The position numbers and the translations under genes were made by a program. The notes under the pieces are model-generated. The model had not been told where the DNA came from, ran no database searches, and saw nothing but the letters and a program-made list of their open reading frames with translations. Shown here piece after piece: positions 47,861 through 58,046 of a stretch of DNA of 64,000 bases. Origin of the DNA: Marinobacter caseinilyticus (lineage in GTDB: Bacteria; Pseudomonadota; Gammaproteobacteria; Pseudomonadales; Oleiphilaceae); NCBI RefSeq assembly GCF_011074955.1, contig NZ_WUQJ01000034.1:124001-188000 (forward strand), in the 5' to 3' direction. How positions within the stretch are numbered: the first letter of the stretch is position 1; each line of letters opens with the position of its first letter.

Positions 47861-48865
47861 ATGCCGGAACCCACGCCGTTAGCCAGCCATGCCAGGATTT
47901 CACTGCCAACACCAGCTTCCGCCTCACTGACCGGGCAGGTGATCGTGCAGGTCTCCGGCCCGGCCGTGGATAAATTTCTCCACGGTCAATTCAGTCAGAG
48001 CATGGATGAGGTGACCGATACCCGGTCACCCAGAGCCGCGGCCTGCAACCCCAAAGGCCGAGCCTATGCGTTGACGCGCCTGGTTCGTCACGATGACTCC
48101 GTGCTGCTGGCGTTTCCAGCCTCACTGGCAGACGCCATTGTTGCCCACCTCAACAAATACCTGATGCTTTTCCGTGGCACCAACATGGCTGTTCTGGAGG
48201 ATGCGGGCATTGTGGGCCTGTTCGGAAACGATTTGGCCGAACAACTCGCTCCCGGCATCACACCCCGCTTGCTTGAACCGGGAGACACCGCGCGGATCGG
48301 AGCCCACACCCTGATTCGCACTCAGGACACTGCCAGCGGACTTGTCCGCTATGAGTTTTGGCGGGTCGGACCTTTATCCGAGAGTGAGGCCGCAACGATT
48401 GAGGCTGCCTACAAAGCATCCGAAACGGACTGGCAGGCCTCTGAAATTGCCGCAGGCATAGCGGCCTTGTGTCCAGCCACTCAGGATGCGTACGTTCCGC
48501 AAATGTTGAACTGGCAACACGTCGACGGCATTCACTTTAAGAAAGGCTGCTACACTGGGCAGGAGGTCATCGCCCGCATGCATTTTCTGGGGCAGCTCAA
48601 GAAAAGTCTGTTCCGGCTCCGGGCCGAACCCGCAGAGTCGGCCCTCATTCCGGGCCAGCAGGTTCTCGCTGGTGAGCGCGTAATCGGCGAAATTGTCTCC
48701 AGCGTTGCTTACGACAACCACAGCGCCGAAGCGCTGGCCGTGCTTCGCCATGAAGGCGCCGGTCACCCATTAACGCTGAAAGACCCCAGCGCCACGCCAT
48801 TGCAACTGTTGGATCTGCCCTATTCGGTTCCGGAACGGCAGAAAACCGACGTCAACGATACATAA
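47861..48865 (+). CDS. ygfZ: Folate-binding Fe-S cluster repair protein YgfZ
   Basis: Folate-dependent protein needed for some Fe-S enzymes, including MiaB, and for oxidative-stress tolerance. The YgfZ signature KGCYTGQEVIARMHF is intact, inside a GcvT-like fold; the N-terminus holds VSGPAVDKFLHGQFSQSM. 334 residues from ATG 47861 (GGAG upstream). An upstream extension overlaps the ygfX-like gene and is not used. It completes a cluster of flavin and Fe-S support genes after nadB. Confidence 0.93.
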   Translation: MPEPTPLASHARISLPTPASASLTGQVIVQVSGPAVDKFLHGQFSQSMDEVTDTRSPRAAACNPKGRAYALTRLVRHDDSVLLAFPASLADAIVAHLNKYLMLFRGTNMAVLEDAGIVGLFGNDLAEQLAPGITPRLLEPGDTARIGAHTLIRTQDTASGLVRYEFWRVGPLSESEAATIEAAYKASETDWQASEIAAGIAALCPATQDAYVPQMLNWQHVDGIHFKKGCYTGQEVIARMHFLGQLKKSLFRLRAEPAESALIPGQQVLAGERVIGEIVSSVAYDNHSAEALAVLRHEGAGHPLTLKDPSATPLQLLDLPYSVPERQKTDVNDT

Positions 48866-48945
48866 GTTGACAGGCATCAACGCCAGATTTTGCTATAACT
48901 ACTAAATCCTTTCGATAACACACTGATCACGGATTCAGACCGACT

Positions 48946-49779
48946 ATGTCTACGATCGTTGAAACCATTAAAAATGACCTGCTGAGCGCTATTGATAACG
49001 ATAAGCTCCTTCTTCCTACCCTGCCGGAAGCCGCCCTGCAGGTTCGAGAGATCGCCGAATCCGAAGACTCGTCCATCCTCGATCTGGTCAAGGTTATCAG
49101 CAACGATACCGCGTTGTCGGCGCGCCTCATTCGAGTCTGCAACAGCCCTTTGTTCCGAGGCTCCCGATCCATTGAGAACCTCAATATGGCCGTCAGCCGC
49201 CTGGGCATGGCCTACACCAGCAACCTGGCGATGGGCCTGGCTATGGAGCAAATGTTCCAAGCCACTTCCGACATGATTGATAAACGGCTACGCGCTACAT
49301 GGCAAACGAGCACCGAAGTTGCTGGCATTTGCCATGTGCTGGCACAGCATTACACCAAACTCAAACCTGATCAGGCCACGCTTGCGGGCCTGGTTCACTT
49401 GATCGGAGTATTGCCCATTCTGCGTTATGTGGAAGACCAGGACATTCAGATCAGCAGCATCATGCTTGACAACGTGGTCGATGAGATCCACCCGAAGATT
49501 GGCCATCAGATTTTGAAAAAATGGGACTTCCCACCCGAACTCCAGCAAGTTCCACTGGAATATGCCCGCTTTCAGCGCGAGGTTCCCAAGGCGGATTACG
49601 CCGATCTTGTCATGGTCGCCAACTTGCAACTGGTTGCCGGGTCAGAGCACCCATTGACCGAAATGGACTGGAAAACGGTCACCGCTTTTGACCGTCTGGG
49701 GCTGGACCCCGACATCGATATGAGTGCGGAAGAAGACCTGAACGCCCAGATGGAAGCGGCCATGGCGCTGTTGAAGTAA
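48946..49779 (+). CDS. HDOD-domain protein (third in window)
   Basis: 277 residues made almost wholly of a HDOD domain: LLLPTLPEAALQVREIAES, IISNDTALSARLIRVCNSPL-like helices, and a GLVHLIGVLPILRYVEDQ motif. No HD-GYP, kinase or other output domain. Such single-domain HDODs act as adaptors in chemotaxis and motility networks of gammaproteobacteria. It stands alone between ygfZ and the convergent ung. Ribosome site GGATT is weak. No partner can be named. Confidence 0.87.
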   Translation: MSTIVETIKNDLLSAIDNDKLLLPTLPEAALQVREIAESEDSSILDLVKVISNDTALSARLIRVCNSPLFRGSRSIENLNMAVSRLGMAYTSNLAMGLAMEQMFQATSDMIDKRLRATWQTSTEVAGICHVLAQHYTKLKPDQATLAGLVHLIGVLPILRYVEDQDIQISSIMLDNVVDEIHPKIGHQILKKWDFPPELQQVPLEYARFQREVPKADYADLVMVANLQLVAGSEHPLTEMDWKTVTAFDRLGLDPDIDMSAEEDLNAQMEAAMALLK

Positions 49780-49798
49780 CACAGCCCTCCACCGTCAA

Positions 49799-49827
49799 CC
49801 AATGTGGGCGTGAAACGTCCTCATTGG
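49799..49827. other. Strong hairpin after HDOD gene
   Basis: CCAATG and CATTGG (49799-49804 / 49822-49827) flank a second 6-bp arm, GGGCGT with ACGTCC, giving a 12-bp stem with one T·T mismatch, one G·T wobble and a GAA loop. It lies 20 bases past the HDOD stop, before the convergent ung. No T-run follows, so it may be a weak terminator or a stability hairpin. Confidence 0.5.
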
Positions 49828-49939
49828 CAAAGGATCATGCGGCGACAGGGAGTCAAACTGACTGAAGTGGCATTACTTGGGCGGGCCTTAAGCACTCAAT
49901 CGCAACGTTCAGGTGACTGGTCGGGCATCGCACTGGCAG

Positions 49940-50680
49940 TCAGGATTCTGATTTACCGTAGCGCTCGAAAAGCAGCTTTTTAGCGGGCAACTCCCAGCAC
50001 ACTTGTCGGCGGCCCTGGGTCGCAAGCCACTGGTTAGTTTTTGAGAAATGCTGGCAGCCGAAAAAACCGCGATAGGCACTGAGCGGTGATGGATGAGGTC
50101 CTTCTAGGACACAGTGCCGCTGCCGATCAATGGCTCGCCCTTTCTTTCTGGCGTAACTCCCCCAGAGGATGAACACCACACCGTCACATTCGCGATTCAC
50201 GGTCTCAATCACTTGATCGGTAAACGTTTCCCAGCCTTTGCCCTGGTGCGCTCCAGCCTGGCCCTGAGACACGGTTAACACACTGTTAAGCAAGAGCACC
50301 CCTTGCTCAGCCCAAGGCTGCAAGCAGCCATGATCCGGCGGTGCAATGCCCAGATCCGACTGCAATTCCTTGAACATATTGACCAGCGACGGCGGCGTGG
50401 TCACCCCCGGTCGGACACTGAAACACAGGCCATGAGCCTGCCCCGGACCATGGTATGGGTCCTGCCCCAGTATCACGACGGACACCTGATCCAGTGGTGT
50501 GCTGTTGAGGGCGTTAAAACAATGATGGCGGGCAGGAAACAGAATTTTTCCGGTCTGCTCTTCCGCCGCCAGAAATTCTGCCAGCGCTTTCATATAAGGC
50601 TGACGAAACTCGCCCTCCAAGCGCTCTACCCAGCCGCGACCGGGTTTGAGCTCGGCCGCCAGGGCATCGACCGGCTGCAT
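49940..50680 (-). CDS. ung: Uracil-DNA glycosylase
   Basis: Removes uracil from DNA. The active-site GQDPYHG, the uracil-recognition region [12 protein letters not shown], and the conserved His in [16 protein letters not shown] are all present. 246 residues, normal length. It starts 3 bases after the lysS stop, so it likely shares that transcript. Confidence 0.97.
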   Translation of the reverse strand: MQPVDALAAELKPGRGWVERLEGEFRQPYMKALAEFLAAEEQTGKILFPARHHCFNALNSTPLDQVSVVILGQDPYHGPGQAHGLCFSVRPGVTTPPSLVNMFKELQSDLGIAPPDHGCLQPWAEQGVLLLNSVLTVSQGQAGAHQGKGWETFTDQVIETVNRECDGVVFILWGSYARKKGRAIDRQRHCVLEGPHPSPLSAYRGFFGCQHFSKTNQWLATQGRRQVCWELPAKKLLFERYGKSES

Positions 50681-50683
50681 GGT

Positions 50684-52195
50684 TTAGCCATGCTCCGGGC
50701 GCATGGCCGGAAACAGAATCACATCACGAATGGACTGCGAATCGGTCAATAGCATGGCCAGACGGTCAATACCGATGCCCTCACCCGCAGTGGGCGGCAA
50801 ACCATACTCCAGCGCCGTCACATAATCTTCGTCGTAGAACATGGCTTCATCATCGCCGGCCTCTTTTTCCGCCACCTGTTCCTGGAACCGCTCGGCCTGA
50901 TCTTCGGCATCGTTCAACTCCGAGAATCCGTTGGCGATTTCACGGCCACCGACGAAAAATTCAAATCGCTCGGTAACAAACGGATTGCTGTCCTTACGAC
51001 GGGCCAGGGGGGACACTTCGGTTGGGTATTCGGTAATAAACGTCGGCTGCATCAGACGATGTTCAACCGTCTTCTCGAAGATCTCTACCTGAACCTTGCC
51101 CAGCCCCCAGCCTTGCTTGACCGTAATGCCCAGATCCCTGGCAATCTGTCGGGCCCCAGTATCATCGTTGATTTGGTTAGCCGAGATGTCGGGGTTGAAC
51201 TTGAGAATGGAGTCGACCACCGTGAGCCGCTCAAAGGGCTTGCCAAAGTCGTACTCGATGGTATCTACGTCGCCGCCCGCCAGGGGGCGGGTATTGACCA
51301 CGTTCGTGGTACCTAAAACGGTTTGTGCCGTCTCTCGCAACATGGCTTCGGTCAGATCCATCAGATCGTTAAAATCCGCATAGGCCTGATAGAACTCCAG
51401 CATCGTGAATTCCGGATTGTGCCGGGTGGACAAACCCTCATTGCGGAAGTTGCGATTGATTTCAAAAACCCGCTCGAAACCACCGACCACCAACCGTTTA
51501 AGGTACAGTTCCGGCGCGATTCTCAGATACATATCAATACCGAGAGCGTTGTGATGTGTCACAAACGGCCGGGCAGTCGCACCCCCAGGAATCACCTGCA
51601 GCATGGGTGTCTCAACTTCCATGAAGTCCCGCTGGGTAAAAAAGTTGCGGATGCAATTAATGATCTTGGAGCGAGCGTGGAACACCCGGCGGGTATCTTC
51701 ATTGACCATCAAGTCGACATAGCGCTGGCGATAGCGGGTTTCGGTATCGGTCAGGCCCTTGTGCTTTTCTGGCAGCGGACGCAATGACTTGGTGAGCAGC
51801 ACATACTCGTCCATCGCCACATACAGGTCGCCCTTGCCCGACTTGCACAATGTGCCTCGAACGCCCACGACGTCCCCCAGGTCCCAGTGCTTGGTTACCT
51901 TTTGCACGTCCTTGGTCGCATAAATCTGCATCCGCCCCGTCATGTCCTGAACGACCTTGAATGCCTTACGGTCGAGCATTAAACGACCGGCGATGGCGAC
52001 GGTCAGCCCCAACGACTCCAGCTCCTCCTTGGATTTGTCGCCGTGTGCCGCCGTAAGAGATTCGGCGGTATGGTCACGACGAAAATCGTTTGGAAAGGGG
52101 TTGCCCTGCTCGCGCAAGTCCGCCAACTTGTTCCGGCGCTCGGCGATCAACTTGTTCTCGTCATGCTGGGTGGCGTTTGGCATTTGTTCAGTCAT
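50684..52195 (-). CDS. lysS: Lysine-tRNA ligase (class II)
   Basis: Charges tRNA-Lys. N-terminal OB anticodon-binding domain, then motif 1 ([15 protein letters not shown]), motif 2 ([20 protein letters not shown]) and motif 3 ([19 protein letters not shown]). 503 residues. It follows prfB by 41 bases in the same direction, the usual prfB-lysS arrangement. Confidence 0.97.
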   Translation of the reverse strand: MTEQMPNATQHDENKLIAERRNKLADLREQGNPFPNDFRRDHTAESLTAAHGDKSKEELESLGLTVAIAGRLMLDRKAFKVVQDMTGRMQIYATKDVQKVTKHWDLGDVVGVRGTLCKSGKGDLYVAMDEYVLLTKSLRPLPEKHKGLTDTETRYRQRYVDLMVNEDTRRVFHARSKIINCIRNFFTQRDFMEVETPMLQVIPGGATARPFVTHHNALGIDMYLRIAPELYLKRLVVGGFERVFEINRNFRNEGLSTRHNPEFTMLEFYQAYADFNDLMDLTEAMLRETAQTVLGTTNVVNTRPLAGGDVDTIEYDFGKPFERLTVVDSILKFNPDISANQINDDTGARQIARDLGITVKQGWGLGKVQVEIFEKTVEHRLMQPTFITEYPTEVSPLARRKDSNPFVTERFEFFVGGREIANGFSELNDAEDQAERFQEQVAEKEAGDDEAMFYDEDYVTALEYGLPPTAGEGIGIDRLAMLLTDSQSIRDVILFPAMRPEHG

Positions 52196-52236
52196 GGTCT
52201 CTCGCTAACATAAAGGTTTGGATCGAGGTCACTGGG

Positions 52237-53332
52237 TTACAGCGCCATTTTGAGGCTGGCTTCGATAAATTTATCGATATCCCCGTCCAGGACAGCCTGG
52301 GTATTGCTGGTTTCTACCTTGGTGCGCAGATCCTTGACGCGACTGTCATCCAGCACGTAGGAACGAATCTGGCTACCCCAGCCGATGTCCGACTTGGAGT
52401 CTTCCATCTGCTGCTTCTCGGCGTTGCGTTTTTGCATCTCCAGCTCAAACAGCTTCGCTTTCAGCTGTTTCATGGCCTGGTCTTTGTTCTGATGCTGACT
52501 GCGGCCGGCCTGGCAGGCCACAACCGTCCCCGTTGGATTGTGTGTTAAACGCACGGCGGATTCCGTCCGGTTAACGTGCTGGCCGCCTGCGCCGGAAGCG
52601 CGGTAAACGTCCACCCGCAAATCGGCGGGGTTGATCTCAATTTCGAAACTGTCATCCACTTCCGGTGATACAAACACAGAAGAAAATGAGGTGTGCCGGC
52701 GATTACCGGAATCGAACGGCGACTTACGAACCAGCCGATGAACACCGGTCTCGGTGCGCAGCCAGCCATAGGCGTATTCACCCTGGAAATGGATGGTGGC
52801 ACTCTTTACGCCCGCGACGTCGCCGTCCTGAAGTTCGACAATTTCAGTCTTGAACCCCCGACGCTCACCCCAACGTAAATACATCCGCAACAGCATGTTG
52901 GCCCAGTCCTGGGCCTCCGTGCCGCCGGAACCCGACTGAATATCCAGATAGGCGTTGTTCGCGTCCATTTCGCCGGAAAACATGCGACGAAACTCCAGTT
53001 TCTGCAGTTCCTGATCCAAGCTCTTCAAATCAGCAACAATATCGTCCGCCGTGCCTTGGTCTTCCTCTTCGGCGGCGATATCAAGCAACCCTTCGGCGTC
53101 TTCGAGGCCAGACGTCAGGTTGTCGATGGTTTTGACAATCAGCTCCAGATCCGCGCGCTCTTTTCCCAACTTCTGTGCCCGTTCGGGGTCTTCCCAAACC
53201 TTTGGGTCTTCCAGCTCGCGCTCTACTTCAACCAGCCGTTCACTGCGCTGATCGTAGTCAAAGATACCCCCTAAGCGCATCGGTGCGCTCGCGAAGGTCT
53301 TTAATAGTCATCACAATCGGGTTGATTTCCAT
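52237..53332 (-). CDS. prfB: Peptide chain release factor 2 (with programmed frameshift)
   Basis: Terminates at UGA/UAA. Translation starts at ATG 53332 (GAGAAG upstream): 24 codons ending in CTT, then a TGA, after which the ribosome shifts +1 and reads GAC-TAC onward to 52237, giving about 364 residues. The shifted frame has SPF (stop recognition) in [13 protein letters not shown] and GGQ in [15 protein letters not shown] lone reading of the downstream frame starts at 53280 and misses the first 24 residues. The frameshift makes RF2 levels self-limiting. lysS follows. Confidence 0.96.
53257..53272 (-). promoter_or_regulatory. prfB +1 programmed frameshift site
   Basis: On the minus strand AGGGGG (53272-53267), an internal Shine-Dalgarno-like stretch, is followed by TAT-CTT-TGA-C; the CTT is 53263-53261 and the TGA 53260-53258. 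The slip skips one T. This is identical in form to the E. coli element, including the spacing. Confidence 0.95.
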
Positions 53333-53495
53333 GAAACGGCTTCTCACAGTCTCGAAATTTTTGCGCATGGGACATCGGCCCCGTGCGATCGAATGAAACG
53401 CGGCATTTTACCGGAAAAAACGGGCTAAATCAGCCTGGGCAAACGTTCAGCGCATAGAACTCAGATTTGCGGGCAAGGTGGCGCACAAGAATACG

Positions 53496-55235
53496 TTACT
53501 GGGCAGGCTCAAGATAGTCGATCAGCAACTGCAAACTGGTGCGCCCCCGAAAGGTATTGGCATCAGGTTTATAAACGACCCTGGCCCCGGTTTGAGTAAA
53601 ATCGGGCACACTGGGCCCGGTGTTGAAGGCAATGCCATCAATGATATCTCCCCCATCTCGGGGTTGAAGCACCAGCTTCAGGTGATTTTCACCGACGATA
53701 CGCTGCCGGATCACGTCGAACTCGCCATCGAACAACGGCTCTGGAAAATGCTGGCCCCAGGGACCCGCCCGGCGTAAAAGCGCCGCCGTCTCAAGATTGA
53801 GCTCCGCAGGGGATAACGCCCCATCGGTGGTAATGGCGGCATCCAGGTCGGCCGCCGATATCGTGCTACGCACGGCTTCGTCAAACGCGCGCGAAAAGGC
53901 GTCGAGATCGACCTTGGCCATGGTCATACCGGCGGCCATCGCATGGCCGCCAAATTTCCGTAATAGGCCAGGATGACGGGCGTCCACCGCGGCCAGTACA
54001 TCACGAATGTGGAGCCCCGGTATCGACCGTGCCGAGCCTTTGATTTCTTCATCGTCTTCGCCTGGGGCAAACGCAATGACCGGTCGGTGAGTTTGCTCTC
54101 GAATTCGCGCAGCCAATATCCCAATGACGCCCTGGTGCCAATCCGGGTCGAAGAGCGCCAACCCCCAAGGCAACCCGTCAATGTCCAGCGACAGCGCACC
54201 CAGCAATGCCTGTGCCTGCTCCTTCATGCCGGTCTCAATGGTGCGACGCTCGCGGTTCAGGCTATCCAGTTCCGTTGCCAGCCGGCGGGCTTCATCTTCA
54301 CCGTCGGCGAGCAGGCACGCGATACCAATGCTCATGTCGTCCAGTCGGCCCGCCGCGTTCAGCCGCGGCCCAACCACAAACCCGAGATCGGTCGCGCTGA
54401 TTTCACGATGATCCCGGCCTGCGATTTCCAGCAAGGCCAATATGCCGGGTCGGGCCTCGCCCTGACGAATACGGCGCAGACCCTGCTCCACAAAAATACG
54501 GTTATTGTGATCCAGCGGCACCACATCCGCCACCGTGCCCAAGGCAACCAGATCCAGCAAGACACCGAGATTGGGCTGCTGCGCCTCGCTCAGCACGCCG
54601 GTTTCTCGCAAGTGACGTCGCAAGGCCGTAAGAACGTAAAACATCACACCGACGCCAGCGGCATGTTTACTCAGAAACGGACATCCGACCTGATTGGGAT
54701 TGACGATGGCGTCTGCATCCGGCAACGACTCACCGGGCAGATGATGATCAGTGACCACCACCTGAATCCCCAATTCGCGCGCCGCTCGAACGCCCTCAAC
54801 GGCTGAAATGCCGTTGTCCACCGTAATAAGCAGGTCTGGCAGGCTGCCTTCCTCCTCCAGACGGGCAATGATCCCCGGGCTCAGCCCGTAGCCATCGGCA
54901 AACCGGCTGGGCACCCGGAAATCCACCTGCGTCAGCCCCATCATGGACAAACCCAGCATAGCCACCGCCGTGCTGGTTGCCCCGTCGGCGTCAAAATCAC
55001 CGAGAATCAACACCCGCTTCTGATGTTGTATCGCGTCCGTGATTATCTCAACCGCTCGCCCGATACCGCGGAGCTCCAACGGCGAAGCCAAGTGTTTCAG
55101 GGTATAGCTGAGCTGGGTTTCGGAGGTAACGCCCCGCGCGGCATAGAGCCGCCGGAGGATAGGAGGAAGTTGCTCACCCCAGGTAAGGGTCGCTTCGGGC
55201 ACGATTCTGCGGCGAATTTTCTTCGGCGTCATCAT
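53496..55235 (-). CDS. recJ: Single-stranded-DNA 5'-3' exonuclease RecJ
   Basis: Exonuclease of recombination and mismatch repair. DHH-family motifs: LGDFDADGATSTAVAM, TVDNGISAVEG, VTDHHLPG and the GPRLNAAGRLDD segment. 579 residues, the family size. It lies 163 bases before prfB; no terminator was found in that gap. thrC is 15 bases upstream. Confidence 0.95.
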   Translation of the reverse strand: MMTPKKIRRRIVPEATLTWGEQLPPILRRLYAARGVTSETQLSYTLKHLASPLELRGIGRAVEIITDAIQHQKRVLILGDFDADGATSTAVAMLGLSMMGLTQVDFRVPSRFADGYGLSPGIIARLEEEGSLPDLLITVDNGISAVEGVRAARELGIQVVVTDHHLPGESLPDADAIVNPNQVGCPFLSKHAAGVGVMFYVLTALRRHLRETGVLSEAQQPNLGVLLDLVALGTVADVVPLDHNNRIFVEQGLRRIRQGEARPGILALLEIAGRDHREISATDLGFVVGPRLNAAGRLDDMSIGIACLLADGEDEARRLATELDSLNRERRTIETGMKEQAQALLGALSLDIDGLPWGLALFDPDWHQGVIGILAARIREQTHRPVIAFAPGEDDEEIKGSARSIPGLHIRDVLAAVDARHPGLLRKFGGHAMAAGMTMAKVDLDAFSRAFDEAVRSTISAADLDAAITTDGALSPAELNLETAALLRRAGPWGQHFPEPLFDGEFDVIRQRIVGENHLKLVLQPRDGGDIIDGIAFNTGPSVPDFTQTGARVVYKPDANTFRGRTSLQLLIDYLEPAQ

Positions 55236-55250
55236 CCGGCAATTGAGCGA

Positions 55251-56651
55251 CTAGGCATGCTTCCAGTGCTCCAACATGAAGCCATGAACAGCGTGGATGT
55301 CGTCGTTCAGAACTGTATAGCGCTCCTCACGCTCGAACAAATCATGCATATGCTTCGGTAGCGCTGGCTCGACCGTGACGCCCGACTGCCTGATCGCATC
55401 CGGAAATTTGGCCGGGTGCGCCGTACCCAGAGTGATCATCGGAACACTCTGGTCGCGGCGGCAATTCCGCGCCGCCCGAACCCCGATCGCGGTGTGTGGG
55501 TCCAGCAGGTACTCGTTACGCTCGTAGATCTCACGAATCGTATCGCACGTTGCCTCGTCACTGACTGCGTCGCTGTCGAACAGTTTGCGCACATGCTTCC
55601 AGCGGTAGTCATCAATGCTGACCGGGCCTGTCTGCGCCTCTTCCAGCAATGATTTAACCGCCGCCCCATCGCGCCCGTAAAGATCAAACAACAAACGCTC
55701 GAAGTTGCTGGACACCATAATGTCCATGCTGGGCGTCAGTGTGTGCTCCAATTGATGCTGCTCGTAGCGATTACCGCTCATGAACCGATGCAAAATATCG
55801 TTGCGATTGGTTGCAATCACCAGCTGGCTGATCGGAAGCCCCATCTGACGCGCGAGGTAACCCGCGAATATATCGCCAAAGTTACCGGTTGGCACCGAAA
55901 ATGCCATGCTGCGATCGGGGCCGCCCAGCGCCAATGAGGCGTGAAAATAGTAGACAATCTGGGCCATGATACGCGCCCAGTTAATCGAATTGACCGCCGC
56001 CAACTGGGTTTTTCCACCCAAGAAGGATTGGTCGTTAAAGCTTGCTTTGACCATTCGTTGACAGTCGTCAAAATTGCCACGCACCGCAATGTTGTGAATA
56101 TTATCTCCGGTGACCGTGGTCATCTGCCGACGCTGTACTTCAGAAACACGCTCGTGGGGATGCAGAATAAAAATGTCCACGTGCTTGCACCGACGGCAAC
56201 CTTCAATCGCAGCAGAGCCGGTATCCCCTGAGGTGGCCCCCATGATCACGACATGCTGCTTACGCTTTTCAAGTACGTAATCAAGCAAGCGCCCCAGCAG
56301 TTGCAGGGCAAAATCTTTGAACGCGAGTGTCGGCCCACGGAACAGCTCCAGCACCCACTCGTTGCTATTGAGCTGGACCAGCGGTGCGACCGCATCGTGT
56401 GCGAACACCTCGTAGGTTTCTTCCAGCATGGTACGGAAATCCGCCGCTGGAATAGCGTCTTCCACAAATGGGTACATTACGTTGAACGCCAGCTCGCTGT
56501 AGGGCAAACCACGCCAGCTTCGAATTTCTTCCAGGCTGAAGTGGGGCAGCGACTCTGGCACATACAAGCCACCATCGGTTGCCAGCCCCGTCAGCAGGAC
56601 ATCTTCAAAACCCAGTGCCGGCGCAGCGCCGCGTGTGCTGATGTATCTCAC
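55251..56651 (-). CDS. thrC: Threonine synthase
   Basis: PLP enzyme making threonine from O-phosphohomoserine. The long type II form has 466 residues; PLP lysine in PTLAFKDFALQLLGR; phosphate loop GATSGDTGSAAIEG. GTG start with AGGA 8 bases before it. hom lies 12 bases upstream, so hom and thrC are probably one operon. Confidence 0.97.
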   Translation of the reverse strand: MRYISTRGAAPALGFEDVLLTGLATDGGLYVPESLPHFSLEEIRSWRGLPYSELAFNVMYPFVEDAIPAADFRTMLEETYEVFAHDAVAPLVQLNSNEWVLELFRGPTLAFKDFALQLLGRLLDYVLEKRKQHVVIMGATSGDTGSAAIEGCRRCKHVDIFILHPHERVSEVQRRQMTTVTGDNIHNIAVRGNFDDCQRMVKASFNDQSFLGGKTQLAAVNSINWARIMAQIVYYFHASLALGGPDRSMAFSVPTGNFGDIFAGYLARQMGLPISQLVIATNRNDILHRFMSGNRYEQHQLEHTLTPSMDIMVSSNFERLLFDLYGRDGAAVKSLLEEAQTGPVSIDDYRWKHVRKLFDSDAVSDEATCDTIREIYERNEYLLDPHTAIGVRAARNCRRDQSVPMITLGTAHPAKFPDAIRQSGVTVEPALPKHMHDLFEREERYTVLNDDIHAVHGFMLEHWKHA

Positions 56652-56663
56652 CGTTCATTCCTG

Positions 56664-57965
56664 TTAATTAAAGTTTTCTGCACGGATGCGGATGACATGA
56701 CCTTCAATATCCGCCAGCGCTTCAAGGTCTTCGATGGCTCGATTAATCTGACGCTCCTGAACCGTATGCGTCAGAATGATCACCGGAATTTTGCCATCTT
56801 TAAGTTCAGACTCTTTCTGCATGATGGATTCAATGTTGATGCCATGTTCACTCAGAATCGACGCGACGTTAGCCAGCACTCCCGGGCGATCCAGGGCCTG
56901 AATTCTCAGGTAGTAGGCCGACTGGATATCTTCCATCGACAACACATCAAGATCTTCCAGTGCGGATGAATCAAAGCCGAGGTAAGGCACTCGCTGACCG
57001 CTCTGGAAAACCACGGTGCGGGCGACATCCACGATATCGGCTATGACGGCGGAGGCGGTTGCTTCAGCGCCCGCACCGGGGCCGTAATACATGGTCTGAC
57101 CAACCGCGTCACCATCCACCAGAACGGCGTTGAGCACGCCATCAACCTGCGCAATAAGGTGACTTTGCGGCACCAGCGTGGGATGCACGCGCAGCTCAAT
57201 GCCACTGTCACGGCGACGGGCAATACCGAGGTGCTTAATGCGATAGCCAAGCAGCTCGGCATGGGCGATGTCGTAAGGGGTTATCTGCGAGATACCTTCG
57301 GTGTAGGCACGTTCAAACTGAAGCGGAACGCCAAAACCGGTGGAGGCCAGAATGGTCAACTTGTGCGCTGCGTCAATGCCTTCAACGTCGAAGGTCGGGT
57401 CCGCTTCGGCATAGCCCAGCGCTTGAGCTTCCTTCAGCACCTCCTCGAAAGCGCGACCCGCTCTCATCTCGGTCAGGATGTAGTTGCCAGTGCCATTGAT
57501 AATGCCGGCGATCCAGTCAATGCGGTTGCCTGCCATACCTTCACGAATGGCCTTGATCACCGGGATGCCGCCCGCAACGCCTGCTTCAAAGGCCACGCTG
57601 ACGCCTTTTTCCTCAGCGGCCGCAAATATCTCGTTACCATGCACGGCAATCAGCGCTTTATTCGCGGTCACAACGTGTTTGCCGTTTTTGATGGCAGACA
57701 TCACCAACTCTTTGGCGACGTCATACCCGCCAATAAGCTCGACAACCACGTCAATGTCAGGATCATTGACCACGTCAAACACATCCCGACTGAAAGGAAT
57801 GTCGCCCAGTTGAATGTCGTCACGAGGCGTCCGCGTCGCCACTCGGGCCACACGAATATTACACCCGGCTCGCCCGGCAATGAGGCTGGCATTACGCGCA
57901 AGTACATTAAACGTACCGCCGCCCACAGTTCCCAATCCACAGATTCCGACCCTGACTTCTTTCAA
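56664..57965 (-). CDS. hom: Homoserine dehydrogenase
   Basis: Reduces aspartate semialdehyde to homoserine. NAD(P) site GICGLGTVGGGTF at the start, FEAGVAGGIPVIKAIREG in the middle, and a C-terminal ACT domain (LRIQALDRPGVLANVASIL) for threonine feedback. 433 residues. TTG start with AGAGGTG upstream. It heads hom-thrC, with recJ 15 bases after thrC. Confidence 0.96.
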   Translation of the reverse strand: MKEVRVGICGLGTVGGGTFNVLARNASLIAGRAGCNIRVARVATRTPRDDIQLGDIPFSRDVFDVVNDPDIDVVVELIGGYDVAKELVMSAIKNGKHVVTANKALIAVHGNEIFAAAEEKGVSVAFEAGVAGGIPVIKAIREGMAGNRIDWIAGIINGTGNYILTEMRAGRAFEEVLKEAQALGYAEADPTFDVEGIDAAHKLTILASTGFGVPLQFERAYTEGISQITPYDIAHAELLGYRIKHLGIARRRDSGIELRVHPTLVPQSHLIAQVDGVLNAVLVDGDAVGQTMYYGPGAGAEATASAVIADIVDVARTVVFQSGQRVPYLGFDSSALEDLDVLSMEDIQSAYYLRIQALDRPGVLANVASILSEHGINIESIMQKESELKDGKIPVIILTHTVQERQINRAIEDLEALADIEGHVIRIRAENFN

Positions 57966-58046
57966 ACTGACACCTCTATTGCTGATGAATTGCCGAGCGC
58001 GGGCATAGTATACCGTTTAGCAGGCTCCATAAAACCGGCATAGGTC

